From DATBFG01 sp036558645 (GTDB lineage: Bacteria; Acidobacteriota; Terriglobia; Terriglobales; Acidobacteriaceae), in NCBI GenBank assembly GCA_036558645.1, contig DATBFG010000004.1, positions 1 through 64,000 on the forward strand: a DNA stretch of 64,000 bases, given 5' to 3'. This document shows positions 17,526 through 26,855 of this stretch, one piece after another. Within the stretch, counting starts at the first letter, position 1, and every line of letters begins with the position of its first letter. The notes below the pieces were generated by a model. It was given only the letters and a program-made list of their open reading frames with translations, did not search any database and was not told the origin of the DNA. The position numbers were made by a program, and so were the translations under genes.

Positions 17526-18680
17526 ATGAACTTTGCCAGCCCCAGCACAGTGATTCCAACCGACTCGCCTGAAGCCCGGAATTACAACCGGATTCGCCGG
17601 TGGGTTGGTCTGGCCGACTTCGGTGTCGGACTTCTGCTGTTGCTCGTGCTGTTGGCTACTGGTTGGACTGGCACCTTGCGCGACCTCGCTCTCAACATGA
17701 GTTCGCATGGCTACACTCTGGGAGTCTTTTTCTATGTGGCGATGCTCATGCTGCTCGGCAAACTGGTGGGCATCGGCCTCGACTACTACAGCTTCCGTGT
17801 AGAGCGCCGCTTTCAATTATCGAACCAGCGCTTTCGTTCCTGGTTGTGGGACGAGGCAAAGGGTTTTTTGCTTGGCTTAGTGCTGGCGTCCATTGTTGTC
17901 GAACTGCTCTACTTCATCATCCGTCAATTTCCTCAGACTTGGTGGCTCATAACTTGGGCAGCCTTCCTTTTGTTGTTCGTGCTCCTGGCGCAATTGGCTC
18001 CCGTTGTTTTGTTCCCGATCTTCTACAAATTCGAGCCGCTTGATAACGAAGACCTCAAGGCCCGGCTGGTCAAACTTAGCGAAAAGGCTGGAACGCAAGT
18101 TCGCGGAGTCTATCGCTGGAAACTATCCGAGAAAAGCAAGAAGGCGAATGCTGCCCTGACCGGCTTGGGAAACACACGCCGCATTATTCTCGCGGACACG
18201 CTTCTGGACAACTACTCTCCGGAAGAAATTGAAGCAGTCCTGGCACACGAGCTTGGTCACCACGTCCATCGTCACATCTTCAAGGGAATCGCGGTGCAAG
18301 CGGCGACAACACTGCTCGGGTTTTGGGTAGCCAATTTCGCCTTGCACTACGTGCTCGATCACTGGCACATCTTCGAAACCCTTGCTGATTTCGCCAACCT
18401 GCCCCTGTTAGCCTTGACTTCCACCCTATTGTCTTTCCTGGCATTGCCTGCACTGAATGCATTTTCCCGATTCAACGAGCGCCAAGCCGATCGGTATGCC
18501 TTTGGGTCGATTTCGAGTATCGCGCCTTTCGTCTCCGCTATGAATAAGCTGGCAGAGCAGAACCTTGCGGAACGCGTGCCCTCGAAGTGGGTGGAATGGT
18601 TTTTCCATTCCCATCCGGCGATCGCAAGGCGCATTGAGTCAGCTGAGCAATGGGCCGCCGCTCGGCCTGTACACGCTTGA
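17526..18680 (+). CDS. M48 family zinc metalloprotease, Ste24-like
   Basis: 384 residues in the membrane. There are four or five predicted helices before residue 165, then the zinc motif HELGHH (241-246) and the third-ligand region ERQADRYAFG, then one or two more helices. The long N-terminal membrane half resembles Ste24/CAAX protease 1 rather than the shorter HtpX. The expected role is quality control of membrane proteins or processing of exported proteins. The ATG at 17526 has no strong ribosome binding site. The 217-base upstream gap shows no clear gene. Confidence 0.88.
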   Translation: MNFASPSTVIPTDSPEARNYNRIRRWVGLADFGVGLLLLLVLLATGWTGTLRDLALNMSSHGYTLGVFFYVAMLMLLGKLVGIGLDYYSFRVERRFQLSNQRFRSWLWDEAKGFLLGLVLASIVVELLYFIIRQFPQTWWLITWAAFLLLFVLLAQLAPVVLFPIFYKFEPLDNEDLKARLVKLSEKAGTQVRGVYRWKLSEKSKKANAALTGLGNTRRIILADTLLDNYSPEEIEAVLAHELGHHVHRHIFKGIAVQAATTLLGFWVANFALHYVLDHWHIFETLADFANLPLLALTSTLLSFLALPALNAFSRFNERQADRYAFGSISSIAPFVSAMNKLAEQNLAERVPSKWVEWFFHSHPAIARRIESAEQWAAARPVHA

Positions 18681-18774
18681 CTTCGCATCATCTCCGGATT
18701 ACTGTCGAATCATCTCGCGATAAGCGAGTGAACTTTCTCCCTTGGAGGCGCCTATGTCTGCATTGTCCACGCGG

Positions 18775-18824
18775 ATGAAGAGGTACGCCTCTACCCGTTC
18801 GTAAGACTCGGTTCTCCTCTTCAT
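18775..18824 (+). promoter_or_regulatory. Inverted repeat in the rsgA leader, over a possible 16-codon upstream ORF
   Basis: ATGAAGAGG (18775-18783) pairs with CCTCTTCAT (18816-18824), with a smaller AGAGG-TACG-CCTCT hairpin inside. A GGAGG-preceded ATG at about 18754 opens a 16-codon frame that runs through the first arm. It could be a leader peptide controlling rsgA, or chance. Confidence 0.25.
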
Positions 18825-18929
18825 TCGTTCCCAATCAGCAAACGCCGTCATCGTTGTGCCTCTGCGCCCTGAATAAAGGGGGGGCCGACGCGATGCAACC
18901 TGGACTGCGAAAACCTGAGGAGAACATCA

Positions 18930-19994
18930 GTGCAACATCCATTGGAATGGTTGGGATGGAATTCCTTCTTCGAGCAGGCGCGCACTGAGACCAAAGCGTG
19001 GTCTCTCGCGCGCATTACCGCTGAGCACAAGGGACACTTCCAGCTGAAAACAGCTGACGCGGAGTGTCTAGCCAAGATGTCCGGCAAGTTGCGCCATGAA
19101 ATTACAAATCAAGGAGACCTGCCTGCTGTCGGAGATTGGGTCGAGGTCACCTTACCGGCGAAAGACAGTTACGCTCGCGTCGAGCAGGTGCTGCCACGCC
19201 GGACAAAGCTCGCCCGCAAAGCTGCCGGCCGGCAGACGCAAGAGCAGGTGCTTGTCGCAAACATCGACACAGTGTTCGTCGTGAGCGCGCTGAACCACGA
19301 CCTGAATCAACGTCGTATTGAGCGTTATCTTGCACTTGTCTGGGACAGTGGAGCACGGCCCGTGCTGCTGCTGAACAAGGCAGACTTGTGTTCTGATACG
19401 GCAGATCTCCTCCGAGAAGTCGAAAACGCAGCGCCCGGCGTTGCTGTGTTGCCGCTGAGCGCGGCCACCGGCACTGGCATGGACGAACTCCGCCGCTTGA
19501 TCCCTCCCTCGGAAACCGCTGCTCTTGTCGGATCATCTGGCGTGGGTAAGTCGACGATCATCAATCGGCTGCATGGCAACGATCTTCTGCCGACTCAGCC
19601 TGCACGCGAAAGCGACGATCGTGGGCGTCACACAACAACCGCGCGGCAGATGCACTTCCTTCCCAGCGGAGGGATGGTGATCGACACGCCAGGCTTGCGC
19701 GAACTACAACTATGGGAGAACTCAGAAGGCGTCGAACGCGCCTTCGACGACATCCATCTGATTGCACAGTCCTGCAGATTCCGTGATTGCACCCACGGCA
19801 ATGAGCCAGGATGCGCTGTCCAACTCGCAATCGCCACCGGCCATCTAGCTGTCGAGCGATTGGAGAGCCGGCGCAAACTTGAAGCGGAACTCCGATTTCT
19901 CGAGCGTAAGGTAGATGCCGCAGCCGCGAGCCGCGAAAAAAACCGCTGGAAAAAGATTCACAAGGACATGCGCCGGAAGAAACCAGTCTGGTGA
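18930..19994 (+). CDS. rsgA: Ribosome small-subunit-dependent GTPase A
   Basis: 354 residues. A circularly permuted GTPase that helps late 30S subunit maturation. Order: OB-fold (about 35-110), NKADLC (149-154, G4), then GSSGVGKST (201-209, G1), RGRHTTTAR (G2), DTPGLRE (G3), and a zinc module CRFRDCTHGNEPGC. The G4-before-G1 order is diagnostic of this family. The start is GTG at 18930, with GAGGAG 7 bases upstream. Confidence 0.97.
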   Translation: MQHPLEWLGWNSFFEQARTETKAWSLARITAEHKGHFQLKTADAECLAKMSGKLRHEITNQGDLPAVGDWVEVTLPAKDSYARVEQVLPRRTKLARKAAGRQTQEQVLVANIDTVFVVSALNHDLNQRRIERYLALVWDSGARPVLLLNKADLCSDTADLLREVENAAPGVAVLPLSAATGTGMDELRRLIPPSETAALVGSSGVGKSTIINRLHGNDLLPTQPARESDDRGRHTTTARQMHFLPSGGMVIDTPGLRELQLWENSEGVERAFDDIHLIAQSCRFRDCTHGNEPGCAVQLAIATGHLAVERLESRRKLEAELRFLERKVDAAAASREKNRWKKIHKDMRRKKPVW

Positions 19995-20036
19995 AGAGCA
20001 AGATTTCGTCTGTGCAGCCGGCACTACAGCCCATCG

Positions 20037-20759
20037 CTATTTCCGGCTGCGCAGTATCTTCTCTACCCGCTGCAGGTCTTCTTCGGTATCAACTCCTATG
20101 CTGTCATGTTCGGTTTCGCCGACGTGTATGGGGACACCATTTTCCAGAAATCGCAACTGCTCGAGGCGCTCACTGTGCTCTAGCGATGACTCTGGCCAAC
20201 TGCAAAATTTCTCCAAGGTGTCTTTGCGATATGCGTAGAAACCCAGGTGCTTGAAGTATGCCGGCGACGTACGGTCGCGATCGTGAGGAATGGTCGCACG
20301 TGAAAAGTACAGTGCGCGCCCCGAATGATCGGTGACCACCTTAACGGCGTTCGGATTCTGTATGTCCGCTGCGAGACATGGAGTCTTGAGCGTTCCCACC
20401 TGTGCCTGCGGATTCTCCATAACCTTGAGCAGGCTGGCAATGTGTTCTGGACGAGTCAGGGGTTCGTCCCCCTGTACATTCACGTACACATCCGCGGCTA
20501 CGCGATGCGAGATCTCATGCACCCTTTCGGTTCCACTCCGGTGGGTCATCGCGGTCATCTCGGCCTTCCACCCTTGGTCCTCTGCCAACCGCATAATTTC
20601 GTCGGAATCGGTCGCAATGATCACGTCCGCGAGCAGGGGCGACTTTCGCACCGCCGTATAGACCCAACCCAATAGCGTCTGCCCGGCGATCTCTCTTAGC
20701 ATTTTGCGGGGCAGGCGGGTGGAAGCTAGTCGGGCGGGGATAATCGCGACGGCTTTCAT
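20037..20759 (-). CDS. kdsB: 3-deoxy-manno-octulosonate cytidylyltransferase (CMP-KDO synthetase)
   Basis: 240 residues. Activates KDO with CTP for the lipopolysaccharide inner core, so the organism is Gram-negative with LPS. Motifs: IIPARLASTRLPRKML near the start, ATDSDEI, HRSGTERVHE, NVQGDEPL and the C-terminal IGVDTEEDL. The ATG at 20759 is chosen; a GTG two codons upstream (20765) is possible. Other kds genes are not in the window. Confidence 0.96.
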   Translation of the reverse strand: MKAVAIIPARLASTRLPRKMLREIAGQTLLGWVYTAVRKSPLLADVIIATDSDEIMRLAEDQGWKAEMTAMTHRSGTERVHEISHRVAADVYVNVQGDEPLTRPEHIASLLKVMENPQAQVGTLKTPCLAADIQNPNAVKVVTDHSGRALYFSRATIPHDRDRTSPAYFKHLGFYAYRKDTLEKFCSWPESSLEHSERLEQLRFLENGVPIHVGETEHDSIGVDTEEDLQRVEKILRSRK

Positions 20760-20765
20760 GGGCAC

Positions 20766-21157
20766 TCAGTCTCAAGGTTTCGCTTAAGACTTGCAATAGT
20801 CATGCGAGCCTGATAGCGTCTTGGGCCAGCAATTTTCAGGCCTGTCCGCCTTAAACCAACATCGCAAGCGTTGTTTTTTTGGCCCTCCCTACGGGACAGT
20901 TCTTGGAAGTGCACTTTTGTAGGTTGAGTTCGCAACTTCTTGCAAAACCTTAGCACTCCGGGAATCGTTTTCGCAATGCGAAGGGCACGCTTAATGCTTT
21001 TATATCAGTAGCTTACGTCGTGTTTCTTGTTGGCAGGCCAAGTGCTTAAAAAAGGGCAAGTTCAGTGGCTTGTTCGGGCGTGACGGGTGCGCTCCGGATG
21101 AATGCCTTTCAGTCACGAACCCGTCTCAATTTAAAACCTACCGGAGGCAGCAGAGAA
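20766..21157. other. Intergenic region upstream of the halogenase-like gene
   Basis: About 390 bases between the divergent kdsB and the halogenase-like gene. It probably holds both promoters: a TTTTATATC stretch near 21000 looks -10-like for the + strand gene. I see no small ORF with a ribosome binding site and no riboswitch-like fold that I can name. Confidence 0.4.
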
Positions 21158-22516
21158 ATGAGTGCATCGGTCCCAGATTATGATGTGGGAATCATCGGGG
21201 GAGGTCCAGCCGGTTCCAGCATGGCCGCCTACCTCGCCAAGGCTGGCGTGAATTGCGCTTTGTTCGAGCGCGAGATTATGCCACGCGAGCACGTGGGAGA
21301 ATCTTTGGTCCCCTCGTCCACTCGGGTGTTAAGCGAACTGGATTTCCTTCCCAAGATGGAAGAGGCCAAGTTCCCCCGCAAATACGGCGCAGCGTGGACG
21401 GCAGCGACGGGTTCCCGCGCCTATGACCATAATTTTGACGGCTTGGCAGCAGAGGCGGGCGCCGACATTCGTTTTGAAGAGCGCAACCAGCCCGGCGTCA
21501 CCCAGAACTACACCTACCACGTGGACCGCGGCAAGTTCGATCTGCTGCTGCTGCAGCATGCGAACCAACTGGGCGCGAAAGTGTATGAAGGCATTGCCGT
21601 CAGCGGTGTGGACATGGACGCCGATCCGAATTTCGTCAACATCAAGTACAAGATGGGGCGAAAGGAAATGTCCAGTAGCTGTCGTATCGTAGTCGATGCC
21701 AGCGGTCGCCGCACCTTGCTGGGCAACCAGATGAAGTGGCGCATTCAGGATCCAGTTTTCGATCAATACGCCATCCACACATGGTTCGCGGGGTATAACC
21801 GTCTGGCCTTGGCTTACAAGCCGGACATGAACAACTACATCTTCATTCACTTCCTGCCGATGACCAATACCTGGGTGTGGCAGATTCCAATCACCGAGGA
21901 ACTTACTAGCATTGGCGTGGTCACGCAAAAGAAGAACTTCTCACCAACGCGGGAACAGCGCGAAGAATTCTTCTGGCAGGCCGTGGGAAGTCGTCCGGAA
22001 TTGCACGACGCCCTGAAGAAAGCAGAGCGGGCTCGTCCCTTCAAAGAAGAGGGCGACTATAGCTACGCGATGAAGCAAATCACGGGCGACCGCTGTGTGC
22101 TGATCGGCGACGCGGCCCGTTTTGTCGACCCGATCTTCTCGACCGGTGTCAGCATTGCGCTGACTTGCTCGCGTTTTGCCCACCCGAACATCATCAAGGC
22201 GCTCGAGACCGGAAATTTTAAGCGCGAAGCCTTCGATGAATATGCCCAGACGCTACGTCGCGGTACCCGCAACTGGTACAACTTCATCAGCGTCTACTAC
22301 CGCCTGAACATCCTGTTCACGGCGTTTATCATGGATCCGCGCTATCGCATTGACGTGATCAAGCTGCTGCAAGGCGATGTGTACGACGAAGCCGAGCCGG
22401 AAGTTTTGACGCGCATGCGTAACATCGTGATGCAGGTGGAAAAGAACCCGAATCACGTATGGCACAAGTTGCTGGGCGATCTGACTGCTAACGCCTTCGT
22501 GGAGGCGGCAGCTTAG
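21158..22516 (+). CDS. FAD-dependent halogenase-like monooxygenase
   Basis: 452 residues. An FAD-binding GxGxxG motif (GGGPAG, 14-19) is followed by GESLVP (48-52) and the halogenase signature WxWxIP as WVWQIP (239-244), which separates flavin-dependent halogenases from ordinary monooxygenases. Lys75 in FPRKYGAAW is a candidate for the lysine that handles hypohalous acid. The GDAARFVDP segment binds FAD further on. The substrate is unknown: no synthetase genes or flavin reductase are adjacent. A non-halogenating oxidoreductase of the same fold is possible. The start is ATG at 21158 with GGAGG about 11 bases upstream; the frame opens further up at 21065. Confidence 0.75.
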   Translation: MSASVPDYDVGIIGGGPAGSSMAAYLAKAGVNCALFEREIMPREHVGESLVPSSTRVLSELDFLPKMEEAKFPRKYGAAWTAATGSRAYDHNFDGLAAEAGADIRFEERNQPGVTQNYTYHVDRGKFDLLLLQHANQLGAKVYEGIAVSGVDMDADPNFVNIKYKMGRKEMSSSCRIVVDASGRRTLLGNQMKWRIQDPVFDQYAIHTWFAGYNRLALAYKPDMNNYIFIHFLPMTNTWVWQIPITEELTSIGVVTQKKNFSPTREQREEFFWQAVGSRPELHDALKKAERARPFKEEGDYSYAMKQITGDRCVLIGDAARFVDPIFSTGVSIALTCSRFAHPNIIKALETGNFKREAFDEYAQTLRRGTRNWYNFISVYYRLNILFTAFIMDPRYRIDVIKLLQGDVYDEAEPEVLTRMRNIVMQVEKNPNHVWHKLLGDLTANAFVEAAA

Positions 22517-22537
22517 TCGCTTGCAAAGAGCGGTAGG

Positions 22538-22574
22538 TGGGCCCGTCAGTCGACGGCCAGCGACGGGCCCTTTT
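22538..22574 (+). terminator. Intrinsic terminator of the halogenase-like gene
   Basis: GGGCCCGTC pairs with GACGGGCCC (9 bp, loop of about 14) followed by TTTTT. Confidence 0.9.
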
Positions 22575-22667
22575 TCTTGAGTCCCTTAGTTGTTTCTGTG
22601 CAGCTTTTTGAAGTTGGTCCGCTTGTTGGACCCCTGCGATTTTTTCATCTTTCGGTGAGGGGGCGTC

Positions 22668-23156
22668 TTGGCCACAACAACTCGGAAGTTCGCCGTTTCC
22701 TATGTAATGTTGGTCGGCTTGCCCATCTTGGGCTTGCTTGGAGTTCTCCGACAAGGAAGAAATCTGTCAGCCCCAGTCGGAATGGATGGTAACTGGGTGA
22801 TCCAGGGTAATCTAGATGGCTTGCCCTGCGCGCTTCCGGACGTTGCTCCTGAGGATGCTGTCTTAAAGATTTCTCAGTCTGGGCAAAAATTTGAGCTGAG
22901 TCTTCCGAACGGATTGAAGACCCAGGAATCGGGAACATTAGACGGAACGAACCTGAAAGCCCGGCTGGTTCCAGCCTTTCAAACGAAATCATCCTGCGAT
23001 CGAAACCAGACAGTCACGCTTGTCGCTACTTTGAACAAAGACGTCCGTCCCCGCACATTGGAAGGCAGCATGGTGGTTGATGGCTGCACATCGTGTGCCC
23101 CCGTTCCATTTACCGCAGTCCGCCAGAAAGCAGTGGCGAAGAAGGAAGCTCACTGA
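22668..23156 (+). CDS. Membrane-anchored or secreted hypothetical protein upstream of an antiporter
   Basis: 162 residues with a TTG start preceded by GAGGGGG. An N-terminal hydrophobic segment (about 9-26, YVMLVGLPILGLLGVL) is a signal or anchor. The outer part starts GNWVIQGNLDGLPC and has four Cys, which suggests disulfides, and a beta-rich look. No family recognised. The stop codon overlaps the antiporter ATG (TGATG), so the two are surely co-translated and perhaps functionally linked. Confidence 0.6.
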   Translation: MATTTRKFAVSYVMLVGLPILGLLGVLRQGRNLSAPVGMDGNWVIQGNLDGLPCALPDVAPEDAVLKISQSGQKFELSLPNGLKTQESGTLDGTNLKARLVPAFQTKSSCDRNQTVTLVATLNKDVRPRTLEGSMVVDGCTSCAPVPFTAVRQKAVAKKEAH

Positions 23157-24448
23157 TGCCAAACCTCTTCACGCTGGTCCTTCAAATCGCTGTCGTCCTC
23201 GCCGTCTGCCGGGCAGTAGGTGCTCTCTTTCATAAGATCCATCAGCCACGAGTTGTGGGTGAGATGTTTGCTGGCATTCTGCTTGGTCCGTCATTGTTGG
23301 GCTGGGTCGCACCACAAGTTTCCGCGTACCTGTTTCCAGCCTCAAGCCTTGGTTTCCTGAGCGCGCTGAGCCAGGTTGGCGTTATCGTTTTCATGTTTTT
23401 GGTTGGTTTAGGAATCAATCCCAAGGAGCTTAAGCACGAGGGGCACGCTGCTGTTCTCGCCAGCCACGTGAGCATTACGGCGCCGTTCATGCTGGCGGCG
23501 CTTCTGTCCCTGTATTTATATCCGAGGCTTTCGGATGACAGCGTGAAGTTCTCGCATTTTGCGCTATTCATGGGTGCAGCCATGAGCATCACGGCATTTC
23601 CGGTGCTGGCGCGCATTTTGACGGAACGTGATCTGCTCCAGAGCCGCTTGGGGACCGTCGCGATCGCGTGTGCGGTCGTGGACGATGTCACCGGATGGTG
23701 CATTCTTGCGTATATCGTGGTGCTGATTCGGGCAGCCGACCAGGCCAGTTCTATCTGGATTACGCTTGGAGGAATTCTTGCGTTCGCCTTGGTCATGATC
23801 TACGGCGTTCAGCGCCTGTTACAGGGTTTCGAAAGCAGCTTTCGGAAACACGGGGGCCTCAGTGAGAACATGATGGCGTTCATGCTCTTGCTGGTGTTGG
23901 TCTCTTCCCTATGCACGGAATGGCTCGGAATCCATCTTCTTTTTGGCTCTTTCCTGATGGGCGCAATCATGCCCAAGGAGCCGCGATTCGTCCGCTACGT
24001 TCTGGACCGCTTCGAAACCTTCACCGTTACGTTACTGTTGCCATTGTTTTTTGCCTTTACCGGGCTGCGCACGAATATTGGGCTGGTTAAAGGTTCCCAG
24101 ATGTGGATATATTGCGGGCTTATCATCTTCGTAGCGGTGGCGGGCAAGTTGGGCGGCTCCACGCTGGCTGCATGGCTTAGCGGAATGCCGATTCGAGAGG
24201 CCGCAGGTTTGGGGACACTGATGAACACCCGCGGACTGATAGAACTCGTAATCCTGGATATCGGATTGGATATCAAGATCATTTCGCCTGCGCTGTTCTC
24301 CATGATGGTCATCATGGCTCTGGTAACCACTTTCATGACGACGCCAGTCCTTGAGTTGATCTGTCCGGACCGTCTTCTACGAACATCGATAGCGTCTCAA
24401 CGGGATGTCGCGATCGAGGCTCTGGACTTGAATGGATCCGCTGCCTAA
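23156..24448 (+). CDS. Cation:proton antiporter, CPA2 family
   Basis: 430 residues with about 12 hydrophobic helices. Family landmarks: QPRVVGEMFAGILLGPSLLG near 35-54, SITAFPVLARIL, and the core aspartates in AVVDDVTGW. Most similar in layout to the Na+/H+ or K+/H+ antiporters without a regulatory domain. The ATG at 23156 overlaps the previous stop and has GAAGGAAG upstream; the frame opens at 23093 inside the preceding gene, so the earlier start is rejected. Confidence 0.9.
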   Translation: MPNLFTLVLQIAVVLAVCRAVGALFHKIHQPRVVGEMFAGILLGPSLLGWVAPQVSAYLFPASSLGFLSALSQVGVIVFMFLVGLGINPKELKHEGHAAVLASHVSITAPFMLAALLSLYLYPRLSDDSVKFSHFALFMGAAMSITAFPVLARILTERDLLQSRLGTVAIACAVVDDVTGWCILAYIVVLIRAADQASSIWITLGGILAFALVMIYGVQRLLQGFESSFRKHGGLSENMMAFMLLLVLVSSLCTEWLGIHLLFGSFLMGAIMPKEPRFVRYVLDRFETFTVTLLLPLFFAFTGLRTNIGLVKGSQMWIYCGLIIFVAVAGKLGGSTLAAWLSGMPIREAAGLGTLMNTRGLIELVILDIGLDIKIISPALFSMMVIMALVTTFMTTPVLELICPDRLLRTSIASQRDVAIEALDLNGSAA

Positions 24449-24742
24449 CCTTTTAAGCACGATTAGCGAATCGAGGCAGGGATAAAAGTGTGTGCGTGCC
24501 GTGTGCGATTGGGGAAGGGCTTAGAAAAAACGTACGGGATCCGAAATCGCAAGGAGCCAACTTCGACCTGGATCCCGTTGGGGGAGCGCTGTACGAGCCG
24601 TTAAGGCAACAAACTATTCCAAAAAATAGCTTGCGGCGCACAGAAATTTATTCTTGTTCTGAAATCAGAACAAAAACTGCCCATTATGCGACAAATCTGT
24701 TAGAACTCTCAGGTTAATACCTTAGCCCCGCAGAACAATTGA
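24449..24742. other. Intergenic region, no clear gene
   Basis: About 290 AT-richer bases after the antiporter. I see no supported ORF, no strong hairpin with T-run and no known motif. Confidence 0.4.
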
Positions 24743-25051
24743 TCAGTTATTTGTCCCGTAAACGCGCTGGCGTTCGCGAACAAACTCAGCTCGTGCATGG
24801 CGCTCGAGGTTGGCGTCGGCGCAAACACGACACCAGCGAGCCTGTTTGCCATAGCGGACGCGATAGCGGCATCCACAATGGTGTACCAGGTTGCCCTTGC
24901 CATCATAGGCGTGGAATTGGAGGGAGTGGTGGGACGAAAGTTCGCAGTAACGCCGCCGGACTTGCTCGTCATCGCTTTGCTGCATCTTGAGCACGGTCAG
25001 GATGCAAATAAAGACAATGAGTCCTATCACAGCAACCGAGAACGCGCCCAT
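24743..25051 (-). CDS. Small membrane-anchored hypothetical protein with Cys pairs
   Basis: 102 residues: an N-terminal hydrophobic helix (2-22, VIGLIVFICILTVL) then a charged domain with HHCGCRY and WCRVC, a CxC...CxxC arrangement that could bind metal. No good ribosome binding site is visible. The opposite strand is also open here (24797-25114), but the membrane helix and the Cys pattern favour this strand. Not recognised; may not be real. Confidence 0.4.
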   Translation of the reverse strand: MGAFSVAVIGLIVFICILTVLKMQQSDDEQVRRRYCELSSHHSLQFHAYDGKGNLVHHCGCRYRVRYGKQARWCRVCADANLERHARAEFVRERQRVYGTNN

Positions 25052-25157
25052 TGCCGGGCATTATCGCGCAAATTGCGTTTCACTCCAAGCGGTTGGAAGA
25101 CTGTTTTCCACTAATTTCGCGATTATCCATCGGGAAGACCGATCCAACTCGCCCGGA

Positions 25158-26747
25158 CTAGGGCAGCAACCCAAATGCCGCCACGCTATTGCGCGTTCCT
25201 ACATAAACCTTGCCGTGCGCAATCATGGGCGTTCCGAACTTGCTTGCAGTGCCGAAGTGGTCGCGGCTATTCGCTGCTTGGTTTGAATTGTAAAGCTCTT
25301 TCGCGAGCGACGTCGCATCGTATGCATGCAGTACAGATCCGCTTGCATGTTCGATCGCCCACACAATGCCGTTGGTCTTGCCATTCGCAGATACAGCCGG
25401 CGTTGTTCCCGGATACGTGAAGGTATTCGAAGTCGTCGACACCGGAGAAGTGGAAAGTTTCGCATTCGTGAACTTGAATTGCATCAGCTTATTTCCCACC
25501 GGCCCGTAATAAACGCTTTGATTGAAATAAGCCGGCATCGACCAGATTCCACCGCCGAGAGCGTCGTCGATTTCCTGATAAATGTTGTTCTTGTCCGGAT
25601 CGAACTTGCCCATGTTCGTGCGGTCGACGATGTAGATGTTGGTATCTTTGCCGGCGCCGATGGCCAGCAGTTGAGTGTTACCCTGGGAATCCTTTAACGG
25701 AGGCAGCAACATGGCGCCGCCCGAGCCGAGGTCCGTGTCGGCGTCCGATTCCTCAACCGTGTTGAACATGTTGAAGTAATCGAGAACGCGCAGTTTGTTG
25801 TTCTTCAGGCCGACCCTGAGGAACCCATTCCCGAAATTACCGTTGACGGGGAAGCCATTGGCATTCAGCGTGGTGTCGAAAGTTCCGTTGCCAGCAAGAA
25901 AGTACATGCTGTTTGCATCAGCAGCCATTCCCGCGCCAGCCTGCCATATCGCGCTTTCAATCCCGTTCGGAGTGATGTTCAGCACAGAAAATGGCGCCAG
26001 CGTTCTTGAATCGTACCCCATAATCCAACCTGTGTAGGGTCGCGCGTCGCAATGCGAAGTCCAGGCCGTGTAAAGAATATGGTTCAGCAGAAGCAGGCCT
26101 TGCCGCTCCGCGTACTGTGCGGGATCGAAAATAACGTGTCCATTGTGGCTGTTGTCACCCGTTCCAGGATATCTGGCTTGAACTGTTCTTGGTCCTCCAA
26201 ATTGCTCCTGGCCGGTTGTGATATCGAGCGCATGAATGCGTTGGAAATAGACACCCGATTTCTTGCTCATCGAGACCAGATAAATCGTGCCATTCGGTCC
26301 TATGCTCCGGTCGATCACAGGAGTTGCTGTGATCCCGATCTGTGGAGATATCTGGCTGCAGCCATGATCATCCGACGGCACCTCACCGCTGCCCAGCACG
26401 GAGACCTGCCACAATATGGTGCCGTTATCGGCGTCAATCGCGTAGACGCTGTCGTTCTCCGTCACCATATAGATGACGTTGTGGGTCCCTTTTCCGGGGA
26501 TGGCAACGGAAGTCAGATACAAAGGCTGCGCATCAACGATTCCATCGAGCGTCGTGTTAAAAAGAAGGCCGAATTGCGAGGAGTTGACGTTGCTCGTGGT
26601 GAGAGTGGTTTCTCGGTATTGCCCAGTGCGGCCATTGTCATTGTGGTAGGTCACCACGTCCTGGGCACGGGTGACGGATCCGGCGATCAGAAAAGACAGA
26701 TAAATTAGACCAACTTTGAGCAGGCGATGAGCGAAATTGGCTGGCAT
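25158..26747 (-). CDS. Secreted PQQ-type beta-propeller protein (paralogue 1)
   Basis: 529 residues with a signal peptide (cleavage near residue 28, VTRAQ). The mature part begins VVTYHNDNGRTGQY and has repeated propeller blades with TPVID, YAIDADNGTILWQ, HALDITTG and HAYDATS motifs, as in quinoprotein dehydrogenase-like folds. It lacks recognisable PQQ and calcium ligands, so it is more likely a structural or binding protein outside the inner membrane. AAGGGGG lies before the ATG. A clear paralogue with the same start motif is at 53804-55402. Confidence 0.8.
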   Translation of the reverse strand: MPANFAHRLLKVGLIYLSFLIAGSVTRAQDVVTYHNDNGRTGQYRETTLTTSNVNSSQFGLLFNTTLDGIVDAQPLYLTSVAIPGKGTHNVIYMVTENDSVYAIDADNGTILWQVSVLGSGEVPSDDHGCSQISPQIGITATPVIDRSIGPNGTIYLVSMSKKSGVYFQRIHALDITTGQEQFGGPRTVQARYPGTGDNSHNGHVIFDPAQYAERQGLLLLNHILYTAWTSHCDARPYTGWIMGYDSRTLAPFSVLNITPNGIESAIWQAGAGMAADANSMYFLAGNGTFDTTLNANGFPVNGNFGNGFLRVGLKNNKLRVLDYFNMFNTVEESDADTDLGSGGAMLLPPLKDSQGNTQLLAIGAGKDTNIYIVDRTNMGKFDPDKNNIYQEIDDALGGGIWSMPAYFNQSVYYGPVGNKLMQFKFTNAKLSTSPVSTTSNTFTYPGTTPAVSANGKTNGIVWAIEHASGSVLHAYDATSLAKELYNSNQAANSRDHFGTASKFGTPMIAHGKVYVGTRNSVAAFGLLP

Positions 26748-26855
26748 AAACCCCCTTGCTGGGTGAGCAAGTTTATCATTGAAGACCTCCGAAAAGGCCG
26801 TGAAATAAGGGCATTCGGGGTATATTCCACGAATGCTGGCGGTTACCGGAGGAGC

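Noticed and set aside
24797..25114. 105-codon + strand frame
   Set aside because: It overlaps the - strand frame with a membrane helix and Cys pattern; its own hydrophobic region mirrors the other strand and it has no ribosome binding site.
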